From the NCBI RefSeq assembly GCF_000720725.1, contig NZ_JOCQ01000041.1:1-64000 (forward strand): DNA of 64,000 nt, read 5' to 3'. The position numbers and the translations under genes are program-made. This DNA is from Streptomyces rimosus subsp. rimosus. GTDB taxonomy: Bacteria; Actinomycetota; Actinomycetes; Streptomycetales; Streptomycetaceae. Positions within the stretch are counted from its first letter, which is position 1. Every line of letters starts with the position of its first letter. The notes below the pieces were generated by a model that was not told the DNA's origin, did not search any database, and saw only the letters and a program-made list of their open reading frames with translations. Below are positions 1 to 8,439 of this stretch, piece by piece.

Positions 1-163
1 GGACGGTCGCCCCGGCGTCGGCGGCGCCGTCGCGCACCGCCTCGGCGAGCACCGCGGTGTGACCGAAGCCCGAGTGATAGGCGACGGCGACGACGGGCGC
101 GGGGGCGGAAGAAGCGGAGGAAGGAGAGGCGGCGGAAGAGGCGGACGGGACGGGCGTGGTCAT
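1..163 (-). CDS. NAD(P)H-dependent flavodoxin-like oxidoreductase (N-terminal part)
   Basis: The gene starts at an ATG on the minus strand (163-161) and runs off the left edge, so only about 54 residues are visible. A clear Shine-Dalgarno AAGGAG lies 7 bases upstream (171-176). A Ser/Ala/Pro-rich leader is followed by VVAVAYHSGFGHTAVLAEAV, a typical first beta-strand and phosphate-binding loop of WrbA/flavodoxin-fold quinone reductases. The family binds FMN and transfers two electrons to quinones in the cytoplasm. The low-complexity leader of about 23 residues is unusual, and an internal start is possible. The family call rests on the FMN loop only. Confidence 0.7.
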   Translation of the reverse strand, partial: MTTPVPSASSAASPSSASSAPAPVVAVAYHSGFGHTAVLAEAVRDGAADAGATV

Positions 164-792
164 GGCAGGGCTCCTTAGGACCGTGCCGCGTGGCGCGGCG
201 CGAGGCGGAAAACTAACCAAAGGCGAACACAGGAAAGCACTGAATTCTAAGAAAGCGCGTGGCGGCGGCTGGCTGGACCGGCCCGGGGCTGCCGCGCCGC
301 GTGCCGCCGCAAGAGCCATCCGACGCTGCGCATGGACGGCCTCGGATTGCGGGTGGCCGAGTAGGGCTGAGTTTCCGGCGGTCCGCGATACGCCCAGGAG
401 CAGCAAGACGGCCGCCCCAGGCGTGGCGCTTACTTCGTTCGGGCCCGTGGCAGGCATCAGGGCGGGATGCCGACGACTATGGAAAAGGCCGCAGCCAGGG
501 CGCTCACGGTGTCCGGCAAGACCTCCGCCGGCGCATGCAGCCAGCTGTGCCACCCAAGGCGGCACCACTTCCGGGCGGGGCCGCGTGGTCGGTGTGGCAA
601 ACGCCACACAACCGCCCCGGACTTTTCGCCGTCCAGCCTGTCAGACATTGTTTCCCCGTCGCCCCGGTCGAGAGAACGTGCGAGTGCGAGTCGTCGCGAC
701 CTGTGGACTTTTTGGGCCCTGTACGACGGTGTGCCAGGACTTGGGGCGACACTCGCGGCCCGGCTGACCGGCCGCCCGTAAGAAAGCGCCAC
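164..792. other. Intergenic stretch without a supported gene
   Basis: This 629-base gap holds the promoter side of the leftward oxidoreductase gene. The open frames here overlap one another and carry no recognisable protein motif. I see no RNA gene or strong hairpin. Confidence 0.5.
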
Positions 793-1158
793 ATGGGTCT
801 GACCAGCAAGAATGTGCTGCTCCTGGCCGTCCTTTTCGCGGTAGCACTCTTTGTCCTCACCGTCTGGCTGTGGCCTCGCCTGTCCAAGCGCAACTGGCGC
901 GCGGTCCTCGGCCGCGAGCACGCGGGCCTGCCCGGCGGTTCCCGGCCCCAGGCCGCCGGCCGGAACGAGAAGGTCGTGCTCAAGGGCCCGCCAGGGGGCT
1001 GCGCCGAACCACGGATGTTCACCAACGCGATCAAGGACGGCGCTGGCCCCAAGGACATCGACTCGGTGACCGTCGACCCCAAGGGAAAGAAGTTCAACAT
1101 GTGCGCCAACTGCCAGACATGGGTGCCTGACTTCGGAGGAGAGGTCCTGACGGGATGA
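793..1158 (+). pseudogene. Chimeric remnant: esterase N-terminus joined to a YwqJ-like deaminase toxin C-terminus
   Basis: The open frame encodes 121 residues made of two unrelated parts. The first about 40 residues (MGLTSKNVLLLAVLFAVALF and a WLWPRL segment) form a membrane anchor like the start of a common Streptomyces esterase family. From about residue 65 the sequence instead resembles the end of a YwqJ-type nucleic-acid deaminase, the toxin tip of polymorphic toxins: CAEPRMFTNAI supplies the Cys-Ala-Glu motif and MCANCQ the zinc-binding Cys-x-x-Cys. The stop overlaps the start of the immunity gene that follows. Both partners are truncated. I infer a recombination scar that kept the toxin tip next to its immunity gene. 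Whether the product is made or active is unknown. Confidence 0.6.
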
Positions 1159-1616
1159 GCGGGGAGGCCGAACGGAAGGAAATCGAAGAACTGCGGAGTT
1201 CCCTGGCAGGCAGAGCGCGTTTCGAGGTCCACCCTCTGGATATCGAGCAGGCCCGTCAGCGGTACACGGAGGAGGGCTTCGAGTTCACTTCGGAAGTCCG
1301 GGAGTTCCTGGAAGCATACGGCGAGTTCACCGTGACCTGGTCGTACCGTTTCGGCGAGACGTTCCTCACGACATCAGTGGAGGAGACGATGGACTCGGCG
1401 CACTCGCTGCCGAGGAGTGTGCGCATCTTCGGTAAGCGCATCGGCCGCCCCGTATTACTGGCTGGAACAGCCACCGACACCCAGGAAGCCGTTCTGCTGG
1501 CCGACAGCGGCGACGTCTACCTCGCCGGAGACGCAGGCATCCAACACGTCGCAACTGGCTTCGCCCATGCAGTCCGTGCGCTTGTCACCGACGACTGGGA
1601 CAAGACCTTCTTCTGA
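1155..1616 (+). CDS. SUKH-3 family immunity protein
   Basis: This 153-residue soluble protein starts at an ATG that overlaps the stop of the toxin remnant (ATGA), so the two are translationally coupled. The pattern of charged helix, FLEAYGEFTV, a SAHSLPRS segment, GRPVLLAGTATD, then LADSGDVYLAG, matches the SUKH-3 (YwqJ/YwqK-associated) immunity fold. Family members bind and neutralise deaminase and nuclease toxins delivered between competing cells. The gene looks intact although its toxin is not, a common state for orphan immunity genes. It contains a TTA leucine codon near position 1456, rare in Streptomyces and read by the bldA tRNA, which may limit it to late growth or mark it as acquired. 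Confidence 0.75.
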   Translation: MSGEAERKEIEELRSSLAGRARFEVHPLDIEQARQRYTEEGFEFTSEVREFLEAYGEFTVTWSYRFGETFLTTSVEETMDSAHSLPRSVRIFGKRIGRPVLLAGTATDTQEAVLLADSGDVYLAGDAGIQHVATGFAHAVRALVTDDWDKTFF

Positions 1617-1714
1617 GCTGCAGCAGAGTTTGCCGGCCCGTGGATCCAGCGAACGATCCGATGAACAGCCGCGCCCCACATAGCGCATTGCAGGTGCCGA
1701 GTCCGGACACGAAA

Positions 1715-1751
1715 GAAGCCCCGCTTCCGGCGCGGCCGGAGGCGGGGCTTC
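1715..1751. terminator. Strong bidirectional hairpin terminator
   Basis: A perfect 10-bp outer stem, GAAGCCCCGC (1715-1724) with GCGGGGCTTC (1742-1751), encloses a shorter inner TCCGG/CCGGA stem. It sits between the rightward immunity gene and a leftward small gene, which converge on it. Confidence 0.8.
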
Positions 1752-1765
1752 GAAGCGAACGGGTT

Positions 1766-1963
1766 TCAGGCTGCCCAGGTCGCGGGTGCTCCTGTCTCGG
1801 GGTTGGGGATGCCGGCGGCGGTCACCGCGGCGGCCGGGTGCCGCAGGGCGGTGACCGGGACGGCTCCGGGCTCGGTGCCGGGTGTCCGGACCATGCGCCA
1901 GGTCTCATCCCACTCGCAGCCGCAGGCGTGGCCCGGGTGCGCGAAGAGGTACCTGGACATCAC
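1766..1963 (-). CDS. Small conserved protein of unknown function
   Basis: The frame encodes 65 residues, beginning MMSRYLFAHPGHACGCEWDE. It ends just before the strong hairpin at 1715-1751, which supports a real gene. The cluster His-x-x-His/Cys-x-Cys near residues 9-16 and Trp-rich stretch ETWRMV suggest a small metal-binding or nucleic-acid-associated protein, but no function can be assigned. ATG at 1963 or 1960 could start it. The degraded gene at 2222-2672 is oriented the same way and may once have been its operon partner. Confidence 0.45.
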   Translation of the reverse strand: MMSRYLFAHPGHACGCEWDETWRMVRTPGTEPGAVPVTALRHPAAAVTAAGIPNPETGAPATWAA

Positions 1964-2221
1964 CGTGTCAACGGTACGTGCCCGCCCGGAAGCAGGGGGT
2001 TTGTCATTTTGCCGCGCCGCTGGGCGGTGGAACGGTCGTGGTCGTGGATCTTACGGGCCCGGTGCCACTGCCGCGATCACGAACGGCTGCCCGAGATGAG
2101 CGAAGCACTGATCACCTGGGCCTGCATCCCCCTGATGACACGACGGCTGACCCGCCGCCAGGCCCGGCCCGCCGAACGCCGCGATGTCGCCCACGGCTAC
2201 GTGATGGCACAGCCTGCCTGA

Positions 2222-2672
2222 TCACTTCGGTGGTGTCCTTCCGTCGGGCCCGGACTCGCTCTGCAGGCGCTTGCGCAGATAGGCGACACCGGCCGACACC
2301 TGCTCCGGTGACAGGCCCTCATTTCCCGCAGCCGCTGCGGCATGAGGTGTTCGCCCGGGTGGTTCCACACCGCCCGGGCGACAGCGATCGCCCACTGCTC
2401 CGCCTCGGGCGTCGGCGGCCGAAACCGCTCGCGGATCGCGTCGAAGCAGGCGGCCGAACAGACCATCACCGTTCACTTGCCGTTGCGCTCGGACGCCTCC
2501 GGATACACCGCCGACGGGACGGGTCGGTCACCACCGTGATCAGCGGGTCGTCGCCGGGATCGAACAGGATCGGCTCCATCACCCTCCCGCACTCGTCGCA
2601 GTCGATCAGGCAAGGAAGCTCGTCGACCTCGTCCTCGTCGTCCCACTCATCATCAGGTGATTCAGAGTCCAT
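2222..2672 (-). pseudogene. Degraded conserved Cys-rich protein gene with a nonsense codon and frameshifts
   Basis: Pieces of one protein can be followed across three frames. An acidic N-terminus is followed by CDECGRVMEPILFDPGDDPL in one frame. The path then shifts to PSAVYPEASERNGK in a second frame, which ends at a TGA (about 2475) where Trp would fit. It resumes as VMVCSAACFDAIRERFRPPT and a Trp-rich helix, then shifts again to LSPEQVSAGVAYLRKRL. The CDECG and VCSAAC motifs suggest a small zinc-ribbon protein of unknown function. At least two frameshifts and one nonsense change make it non-functional. Confidence 0.6.
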
Positions 2673-2699
2673 ACCCGGCCCTCACCCGCACCCAAGATC

Positions 2700-2857
2700 G
2701 ACAGCGGTGCACCCCCGCGGCCTGCGGAGGCGGCTCCCACGGGCGCCGCCTCCGGCGCGGGGCCCGGCACGTAGCTCGCCGCCGACGGAGTGGGCGCGTT
2801 CGCGCATGCCCATGATGCCGAAGCCGCGGTCCGGCGCGGCCTCGCGGGAAGGACTTG
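2700..2857 (-). pseudogene. C-terminal remnant of a NarL-type sensor histidine kinase
   Basis: The minus strand reads GFGIMGMRERAHSVGGELRA followed by GPRAGGG. This is the G2 box and C-terminal strand of the ATPase domain in two-component histidine kinases of the NarX/DesK group. No upstream ATPase or dimerisation domain and no start is present, and the last strand decays into Arg-rich nonsense. It is a relic of about 50 codons. Confidence 0.55.
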
Positions 2858-2858
2858 C

Positions 2859-2895
2859 AGGCGGTGGGGCGCCCGGCGACGACGCCCCACCGCCT
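2859..2895. terminator. Hairpin terminator-like palindrome
   Basis: A 13-bp perfect stem (2859-2871 with 2883-2895; core GGCGGTGGGGCG/CGCCCCACCGCC) with an 11-base loop. It sits at the edge of the kinase remnant. Confidence 0.5.
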
Positions 2896-3832
2896 CCATG
2901 CCTTCTGTCTGCGAAGCAGCGTCGGACGGGAGCAACTGATCAAGCAAGGAGATCAGGAGCGCGACGGCCGAGGCGGGGACCTGGTTGGCTGGCTTCATGA
3001 TCTTCGAGGCCCCGATCTTTGGGATACCGTCGATATACGTGTTGATCGCCGAAGTTCGCCCCGTCGAAGTCGACTGTGTCGGGCGGACCTTCCTTGGTGG
3101 GGACGCCGCGCCCGGAAGCCTCCGTGCCGAGCGCAGCCCGGAGTTGAACGACATCGGGCTGGTCTGGCGGCAGCGAAGTACGCGGGCTCTCCCTCAGCGT
3201 GCCCAGGTCGGCACCGACTCCCTCGGCGAGGCCGTCGGCCAGGCCATGCCCCAGCAACGAAACCGGCCCTGCGCATCAGTAAGGGACTTCATCCAAGCGC
3301 TTGGCTCAGAGCGGCAGGGGCGAGACGCACGCCGTGCGGCTGCAGCCGGATGCGTACGGGCTTGGACTGGCCGGCCACTTGCACCGGCTCGACGGGGTGC
3401 GGCCAAGTACGGGGAACCAGGGTGATGCGGCGGACCGTGTGGCGCATGACCCACCTCGGGCGCCCGCCGGTCATCCAGGTCTCTACCGGGTGGTCGTCCG
3501 GGCTCAGGCCCCTGCAGGGTGATCTTCCGGGCTCTGCCACTGCTCGGGTACGGTCCGCGGATGCTTGTCCAGCCACCGTGCGTACCGCCGCACGCCGTCG
3601 GCGAGGGAGATGGCCGGGCGCCGCTCCAGCGCGTTGGTCATGCGGTGGGTGCTGGCGTACCCGCCGAGCGGAACCCCGGGCAGCATGGGCGTTTGCAGAA
3701 ACGTGGTGGCCGAGCTGGTGCTCGCGCACCAGCTCGGCCACCTTCCGCACGCCGGTGAGGATGCCGGTGGCGTCGTTGACGGTCTCGTGGTGTGCCCGCG
3801 AGGGCTCCGTGCAACCGGGTCGTGCGATTGCC
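2896..3832. other. Decayed region with no intact gene
   Basis: About 940 bases carry many overlapping frames but no complete gene. The only recognisable piece is an epimerase-like fragment near 3504-3686. A minus-strand stretch near 2940-3060 reads like a natural protein end (NTYIDGIPKIGASKIMKPAN) but I cannot assign it to a family. The whole stretch looks like abandoned coding sequence. Confidence 0.4.
3504..3686 (-). pseudogene. C-terminal fragment of a nucleotide-sugar epimerase-like protein
   Basis: The minus strand gives PGVPLGGYASTHRMTNALE then RRPAISLADGVRRYARWLDK, which resembles the C-terminal end of extended SDR nucleotide-sugar epimerases (a substrate-loop helix and the Gly-Leu/Val-Arg-Arg-Tyr/Phe helix). 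There is no Rossmann domain, NAD-binding Gly motif or YxxxK upstream. It is a short relic and the family call is tentative. Confidence 0.35.
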
Positions 3833-4762
3833 TCAGGGCGTGTACACGGCGTCGCTGCCGTACAGCTCCTTGGTGAACGCGGAGACGTCGGCGCTGCGGT
3901 CGGTGCCGTCGAGGTTGTATGTGAGATATACGCCGTAGCCTTCGCGGACGGTGCGGCGGGCGAGGCCGGCGGTCGTGCTCTGTGAGGTCCGGCCGATCTC
4001 TACAGCCGCCGGTGAGAGCTTCGACTTGGGGAGTGCTATGCCGGGGACCTGCCAGGTGCCGTAGTACGGGTTCCAGGCGTAGTCGAACTTGGAGGAGACG
4101 TTGACGCCGCCGTACGAGAGGCGCGACGCGGACGGGCCGATGTTGTAGAGGCTGATGATCTTGTTCGGCATGTTGGCGCGCAGCGCCGTCACCAAGTGCA
4201 CGAACGAGCTGCTGTTGGGCTGGCCGGTGCCGTTGGTGCCGTACTTGGCGTACTCGTCGTCGAAGTCGATGCCGTCCAGGCCGTACTTGGTCACGGTGTC
4301 CGACAGCTGTTTCGCGAACGCCGAAGCCGCCTGCTGTGACGGGAAGTTGGCGAAGCCCGCGCCCTGGTGGTTGCCGAGCACCGAGAGGGTGACCTTGATG
4401 CCTTTCCGCTGCAACGGCCGAACCTCGGTGGCAACGTTGTCAAGGACGCGCTGTACGTTCTCGTTGAAGTGCAGGTACGCCTTCTTGGTGTCCGTGTTGT
4501 AGTTGATGTTCGCTGCGAAGATCACGGCGACGTCGAAGGCGTTGCCGCCGCCGTTGGCGAGGGTGTACTTGCCCACGTTGAGCATGCTGTGGTTGTTCAC
4601 CTCGACGTAGGCCACCGAGGTCGGTCCCTGCTTCTCGGGAGCGGGAGCGGGAGCGGTGGCGGCTGCCGCGCCGGTCGGGGCGGTCGCGCCGATGGCGAGG
4701 GCCGCGATGGCCGAAAGCGCGAGTGCGGCCGTCCGCACTCTGCGGCGTACCGGATTCAACAT
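3833..4762 (-). CDS. Secreted endo-beta-N-acetylglucosaminidase, Endo H type (GH18)
   Basis: The 309-residue protein closely resembles Endo H of Streptomyces plicatus along its length. An N-terminal signal peptide (MLNPVRRRVRTAALALSAIA through an Ala-rich stretch to about residue 40) is followed by the mature start GPTSVAYVEVNNHSMLNVGK. The catalytic GH18 motif DGIDFDDEYA carries the Asp and Glu that cleave between the two core GlcNAc residues of high-mannose N-glycans. NIGPSASRLSYGG and DYAWNPYYGTWQVPG are also typical. I chose the ATG at 4762, with GGGAGA upstream, because it gives a proper signal peptide. The gene is full length and is the only clearly healthy gene between 2 and 9 kb, so it probably serves glycan scavenging outside the cell. 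Confidence 0.93.
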   Translation of the reverse strand: MLNPVRRRVRTAALALSAIAALAIGATAPTGAAAATAPAPAPEKQGPTSVAYVEVNNHSMLNVGKYTLANGGGNAFDVAVIFAANINYNTDTKKAYLHFNENVQRVLDNVATEVRPLQRKGIKVTLSVLGNHQGAGFANFPSQQAASAFAKQLSDTVTKYGLDGIDFDDEYAKYGTNGTGQPNSSSFVHLVTALRANMPNKIISLYNIGPSASRLSYGGVNVSSKFDYAWNPYYGTWQVPGIALPKSKLSPAAVEIGRTSQSTTAGLARRTVREGYGVYLTYNLDGTDRSADVSAFTKELYGSDAVYTP

Positions 4763-5494
4763 GGGGGATCGGTCTCCCGTCGTAGGGGCCGGCGCCCGAC
4801 CTGTTCGATAGCGCCGGGTGAGATCTGCGAGTTTTACACTCCCTTCAGATATTCCGGAAGAGGCCCACTGACTTTGTAGGCGAGCTTTCAAATTCGGCCC
4901 AGGGGCGTCAGGGGCATCTGCCCGGCGGTGATCGTCGCGGCGCCTTCGCGCGAAGCGGTATGCGGTCACCGCCGCCGATGCCGGTCCTCCTGCCGCTGGT
5001 GACGATGACGGCTATTCCGGTGCATCGGTCCCCTTCCCCGGCAACTCCTCGCTCTGGGCGCCGTTTACGCTCGCCCCGACGGACTCGGCTACGCAAGCAG
5101 GGCCGCTCCCGGCCTGTTCCTCGAAAGGTGTCAGGTAGCCGGCCGGGCCCATGCGGACCAGGCCGACCTCGCCGCCCGACACAACCCATGGTGCGGTCCG
5201 GGCTTTCTCCGGCCCCCGGGGTTCTCCCGCAGGCCGGTCGGCCGGTCGGCCGGCGCCGGGACGAAAGATGCCATTCCCGCCACGACAGGTGCTGTTTTCG
5301 CCACAGAATCAAGGGGTTTGCCCAGTCGCGAGGCGGCATGATCCGCGCCATGAAGAGAACCGCGGTTGCTGGAGCGACCCTCCCGGAGACACAAGCGCAG
5401 GTGAACGACCGTGCGCAGAACCCGCTGCATGGGCAAAGCCCGCTGACGGCGTAACCAACGCGATATTTGGGCCGCCAGTTCTCAGGCCCCGCAA
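4763..5494. other. Intergenic stretch without a supported gene
   Basis: About 730 bases upstream of the Endo H-like gene. It should hold that gene's promoter, but I cannot identify -35/-10 boxes with confidence. Frames on both strands lack recognisable motifs. Confidence 0.45.
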
Positions 5495-6834
5495 TCGCCG
5501 CAGTTCAACGTCGTCATCCACGAACGGCTGCGGGGCGGGATCGATCTCGATGCGCTCGCCGGGTGCATCGAAGGTGTGCTGTATCGGCACGAGGCGTTCC
5601 AGCTGCGGTTCGGTGAAAGGGCGGGAACGCCCTTTCAGTGGGTGGCGGGGGAGGGCGGCTTCCCGGTTCGCAGGGTGGACCTCGCGCAGGAGCCCGAACC
5701 CGACGTCGCGTGCGCCGCGTGGATCCGGCGCTCGTTGGCGACGCTGCTGTCGCTCACGGACAGCGGCGCCCTGGTCGAATCCACGCTGCTGGTGGAGAGT
5801 CCGGACGTCACGCATCTGCAGGTCAAGGTGCACCATCTCGTCGCCGACGGCTGGGCCCTCAACCGGCTGATCCGCGAGATCCTTGAGGACTACGCGCGGG
5901 TCACTGGTGGCGAGGGGGGCACACGGAGTGTCACGAGCCTGCTTCCTGCCTTGCGTTTGTCGAGGAGGAAGCCGCCTACCGTGCCGGTGCCGAGGGGGAT
6001 CGCGACCGTGCCCGACGACACGGGCGCCACCGTCCGCTTCGCGGACGGGCGCACGGCGCACGGCGACCTCCTCATCGGCGCCGACGGATTCCATTCGGCC
6101 ATCCGCGCCCAGCTCGTCGGCCCGGAGGCATCCCACGACAGCGGCTACGTCTGCTGGCTCGGCATCGTCCCGTTCGACCACCCCGCCTTCCCCCCGGGCA
6201 GCGTGCGCCACTACTGGGGCAGCGGACAGCGCTTCGACCTCATCGACATCGGCCACGGCCATGCCTACTGGTGGGGCACCAAGACCATGCCCACCGCCCA
6301 CTCACACGCCTGGGACGGCACCAAGGACGAGATCACCCGGGCCTACGCGGACTGGGCCGACGAGGTACGGGCCGTCATCGAGGCCACCCCGGCCGGGGAC
6401 ATCCCCGCCGTACCCTCCCGCGACCGCACCTTCCTGGAACGCTGGGGACAGGGGCCCCGTCCCCCTGCTCGGCGACGCCGCGCACCCCATGCTGACCACC
6501 CTCGGCCAAGGGGCCGGCATGGCCGTCGAAGACGCCGTGGTCCTGGCCCACACCCTGGCCGAGCCCGGCGCGTGCGACGATCTGCCGCTCGCCCTGCGGA
6601 CGTACGAGGACCGCCGCCGCGACCGCACCCGGTCCATGGCCGCCACCTCCCGGTCGATGAGCGACCTCGAACAGGCCGACACCCCCGAACAGCGGCAGGC
6701 TCGGGACGACTACTTCCGCCTGACACCCCGCCAGGGCCTCGCCCGGCGAACCGAGGAATCCCTCACCTTCCCCGCCATCCCGGACCTCGAACCACGCCTT
6801 ATCGCCAGGTGCACGAAAACTGGGCGGAGTTGAG
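5495..6834 (+). pseudogene. Fusion of an NRPS condensation-domain fragment to a truncated, frameshifted FAD monooxygenase
   Basis: From about 5495 to 5900 the frame encodes the N-terminal half of an NRPS condensation domain: QFNVVIHERLRGGIDLDAL, YRHEAFQLRF, then the catalytic HHLVADGWAL with both His and the Asp of HHxxxDG. It is joined in frame to the middle of a PHBH-type FAD monooxygenase (GDLLIGADGFHSAIR, GYVCWLGIVPFD) that lacks its FAD-binding N-terminus. One extra C in the CCCC run near 6463-6466 shifts the frame, so the NAD/FAD motif VPLLGDAAHPM and the rest (to 6833) continue in another frame. Both parts are inactive. The domain mix suggests a lost hybrid biosynthetic cluster. Confidence 0.7.
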
Positions 6835-6914
6835 CAGCGCCAGGTAGTGATAGAGCGGTCGGGGTGAAGGTCTGCAGAGATCAACCTGCGCACCAGCCCA
6901 GATCGTGCTCCTGT

Positions 6915-7062
6915 GCGTAGCGGAGGCGCACGGACAACGACTGCGCGGGAGTACGTCATCGTCGTCCGAGGTGGTCAGCCAGTCGGCGGCCACCTCGTTC
7001 ATCGCGAAGTTGCGCGCGTCGCCGGTTCCCACCGGCCTCGCAAGCGCGACGACCTGCACACG
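6915..7062 (-). pseudogene. Fragment of a family 2 glycosyltransferase
   Basis: The minus strand reads VQVVALARPVGTGDARNFAM and ADWLTTSDDDDVLPR, the GT-A core where a run of Asp residues binds the metal and sugar nucleotide in GT2 glycosyltransferases. No start, acceptor half or C-terminus is present. It is a relic of about 45 codons. Confidence 0.45.
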
Positions 7063-7239
7063 GGCGTCCGTGCGCGTGAGCCCGCTGCCGGCGGCCCGCC
7101 CGGGGCTCGTGGACGCGATGAGGTTGTGCGTGGGGCAGTGGTGGCGTTGTCCTTCAACGGTGGCCGGTGGAAGTGGCGATGGTTTCTTGAATGATGCGGT
7201 GGACCTGGAGTCAGAGGTGTTGATCGTGAAGTTTTGACC

Positions 7240-7530
7240 CGTCGAGCACCATCCGGTCGTGGCGACCGGGGAACATCTGCGTGTAGACGGTGCCCAGATA
7301 CGAGCCGTACGAGTAGCCCAGGTAGCTCGAAGCCCGCCCGGCTCAGACCGGCCGACGCAAAGTGCGTGCCGACGGGCCAGCGGCAGTCCAGCGGCGTGCT
7401 GCGGCCGACGAAGCGTGGGGCGAAGCCGATGATGTCGTAGCGCGGGCCGACCTCCTTCATTGCCTTGCGGACTCCCGGCGGGGAGGAGACGGCCGGGCCG
7501 CCGGGGCCGCCGCTTTGGTGTCGTACAACG
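7240..7530 (-). pseudogene. Fragments of a secreted alpha/beta-hydrolase (tripeptidyl aminopeptidase type)
   Basis: Reading leftward, one frame gives SGGPGGPAV and MKEVGPRYDIIGFAPRFVGR then STPLDCRWPVG, matching the oxyanion region and first strands of SlpD/SlpE-like peptidases. After an internal deletion another frame gives LGYSYGSYLGTVYTQMFPGR, the nucleophile elbow GYSYG of the same family, then MVLDGS. A large middle section is missing and the frame changes, so the gene is dead. Confidence 0.55.
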
Positions 7531-7620
7531 TCAGACGCTAGGAGCCTGGGAGCCCGGGGCCCGTGTTCACTCCGGGCCCCCTGGTTTGCGAGGGGGCTGA
7601 CCACACCCGGGGCCGGGAGC

Positions 7621-7641
7621 CTAGTGCTGTGACCGGGAACG
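7621..7641 (+). repeat. Left terminal inverted repeat of the IS630-type element
   Basis: The sequence CTAGTGCTGTGACCGGGAAC pairs with the reverse complement of 9491-9511. The first 15 bases are identical. Confidence 0.65.
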
Positions 7642-7665
7642 TCACCGGTGTTGGTCGTGATGTCC

Positions 7666-7710
7666 TCAATCGCCGGACAGGCTGGAAAACCCAGCCTGTC
7701 CGGCGATTGA
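7666..7710. terminator. Perfect 20-bp stem-loop of the Streptomyces intergenic repeat type
   Basis: Left arm TCAATCGCCGGACAGGCTGG (7666-7685), loop AAAAC, right arm the exact complement (7691-7710). Hairpins with this GATTGA/CCGGAC core recur between Streptomyces genes and usually act as terminators or transcript-end stabilisers. Here it lies inside the transposon boundaries. Confidence 0.75.
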
Positions 7711-7819
7711 ACCCCCACTCAGGTCTTCCCTCAGCGGGTCCGCCCTCCGCCGTACGGCGGAGACCGTCCGCCCTCGCGGACGACGCACGGCTGCCGTGTC
7801 CACGACCAGCATGTAGATC

Positions 7820-8332
7820 ATGACCACAGCAACCGCTCCTATTCCCGCCGCGCCTGTCTGGGTCCGCCGCGCCGCCCACGCCATCGCCCTGTGCGCTGTC
7901 CCCTCCGGCCTGTGGCGCGTTGCCATGGCATCCGGTGTCTATGTCGGTTACAGCGACCAGGTCCTGCGGGACGTCTTCGACATTCCGGGCTGGGGCGTCG
8001 CGTACGTCGTCGGCCTCTCCGTCTTCACCGAGCTGGCCGCCCTGTTCCCGCTGCTCCTCGTCAGTGACCGGTGGCGGCCGCTGCGCCCCCGGACCCTCGC
8101 CGCGCTGGCCTGGACCACGTCGGCCGTCCTGGTCCTGGTGGCACTGTGGCAGCTCGTGGTCGCCTTCACCGTCGAGAGCCAGACGTACATGTCGAGCGGT
8201 ACGGCACAGACCGTCTGGGGCTTCACCTTCGCCCCGTTGTTCGCCATCCCGGTCCTGATGACCGCGGTGACCTGGTCGTACGCGAAGCGGCACCGGGCAC
8301 GGGGCCAGGCCGTAATCCCACCACGTGCTTGA
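7820..8332 (+). CDS. Four-helix membrane protein of unknown function (IS passenger)
   Basis: This 170-residue protein has four hydrophobic segments (about residues 20-40, 60-85, 95-120 and 130-155) separated by short Arg-rich loops, and a basic C-terminus. It has no signal peptidase site and no catalytic motif I recognise. It starts at ATG 7820 with only a weak ribosome site. It lies between the left inverted repeat and the transposase, so it may be a passenger gene or a resident gene trapped by two insertions. Codon use looks like normal chromosomal Streptomyces. Confidence 0.6.
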   Translation: MTTATAPIPAAPVWVRRAAHAIALCAVPSGLWRVAMASGVYVGYSDQVLRDVFDIPGWGVAYVVGLSVFTELAALFPLLLVSDRWRPLRPRTLAALAWTTSAVLVLVALWQLVVAFTVESQTYMSSGTAQTVWGFTFAPLFAIPVLMTAVTWSYAKRHRARGQAVIPPRA

Positions 8333-8439
8333 CGTCGGCTACTCCCTCTCTCACCACTCCCGACCTCTCACTACCTCCCGACCGGAAGTTGCCGATAGCT
8401 GAGCAACCGTTGATCGTTTCCGGTCACCGGGTTCGGCGG

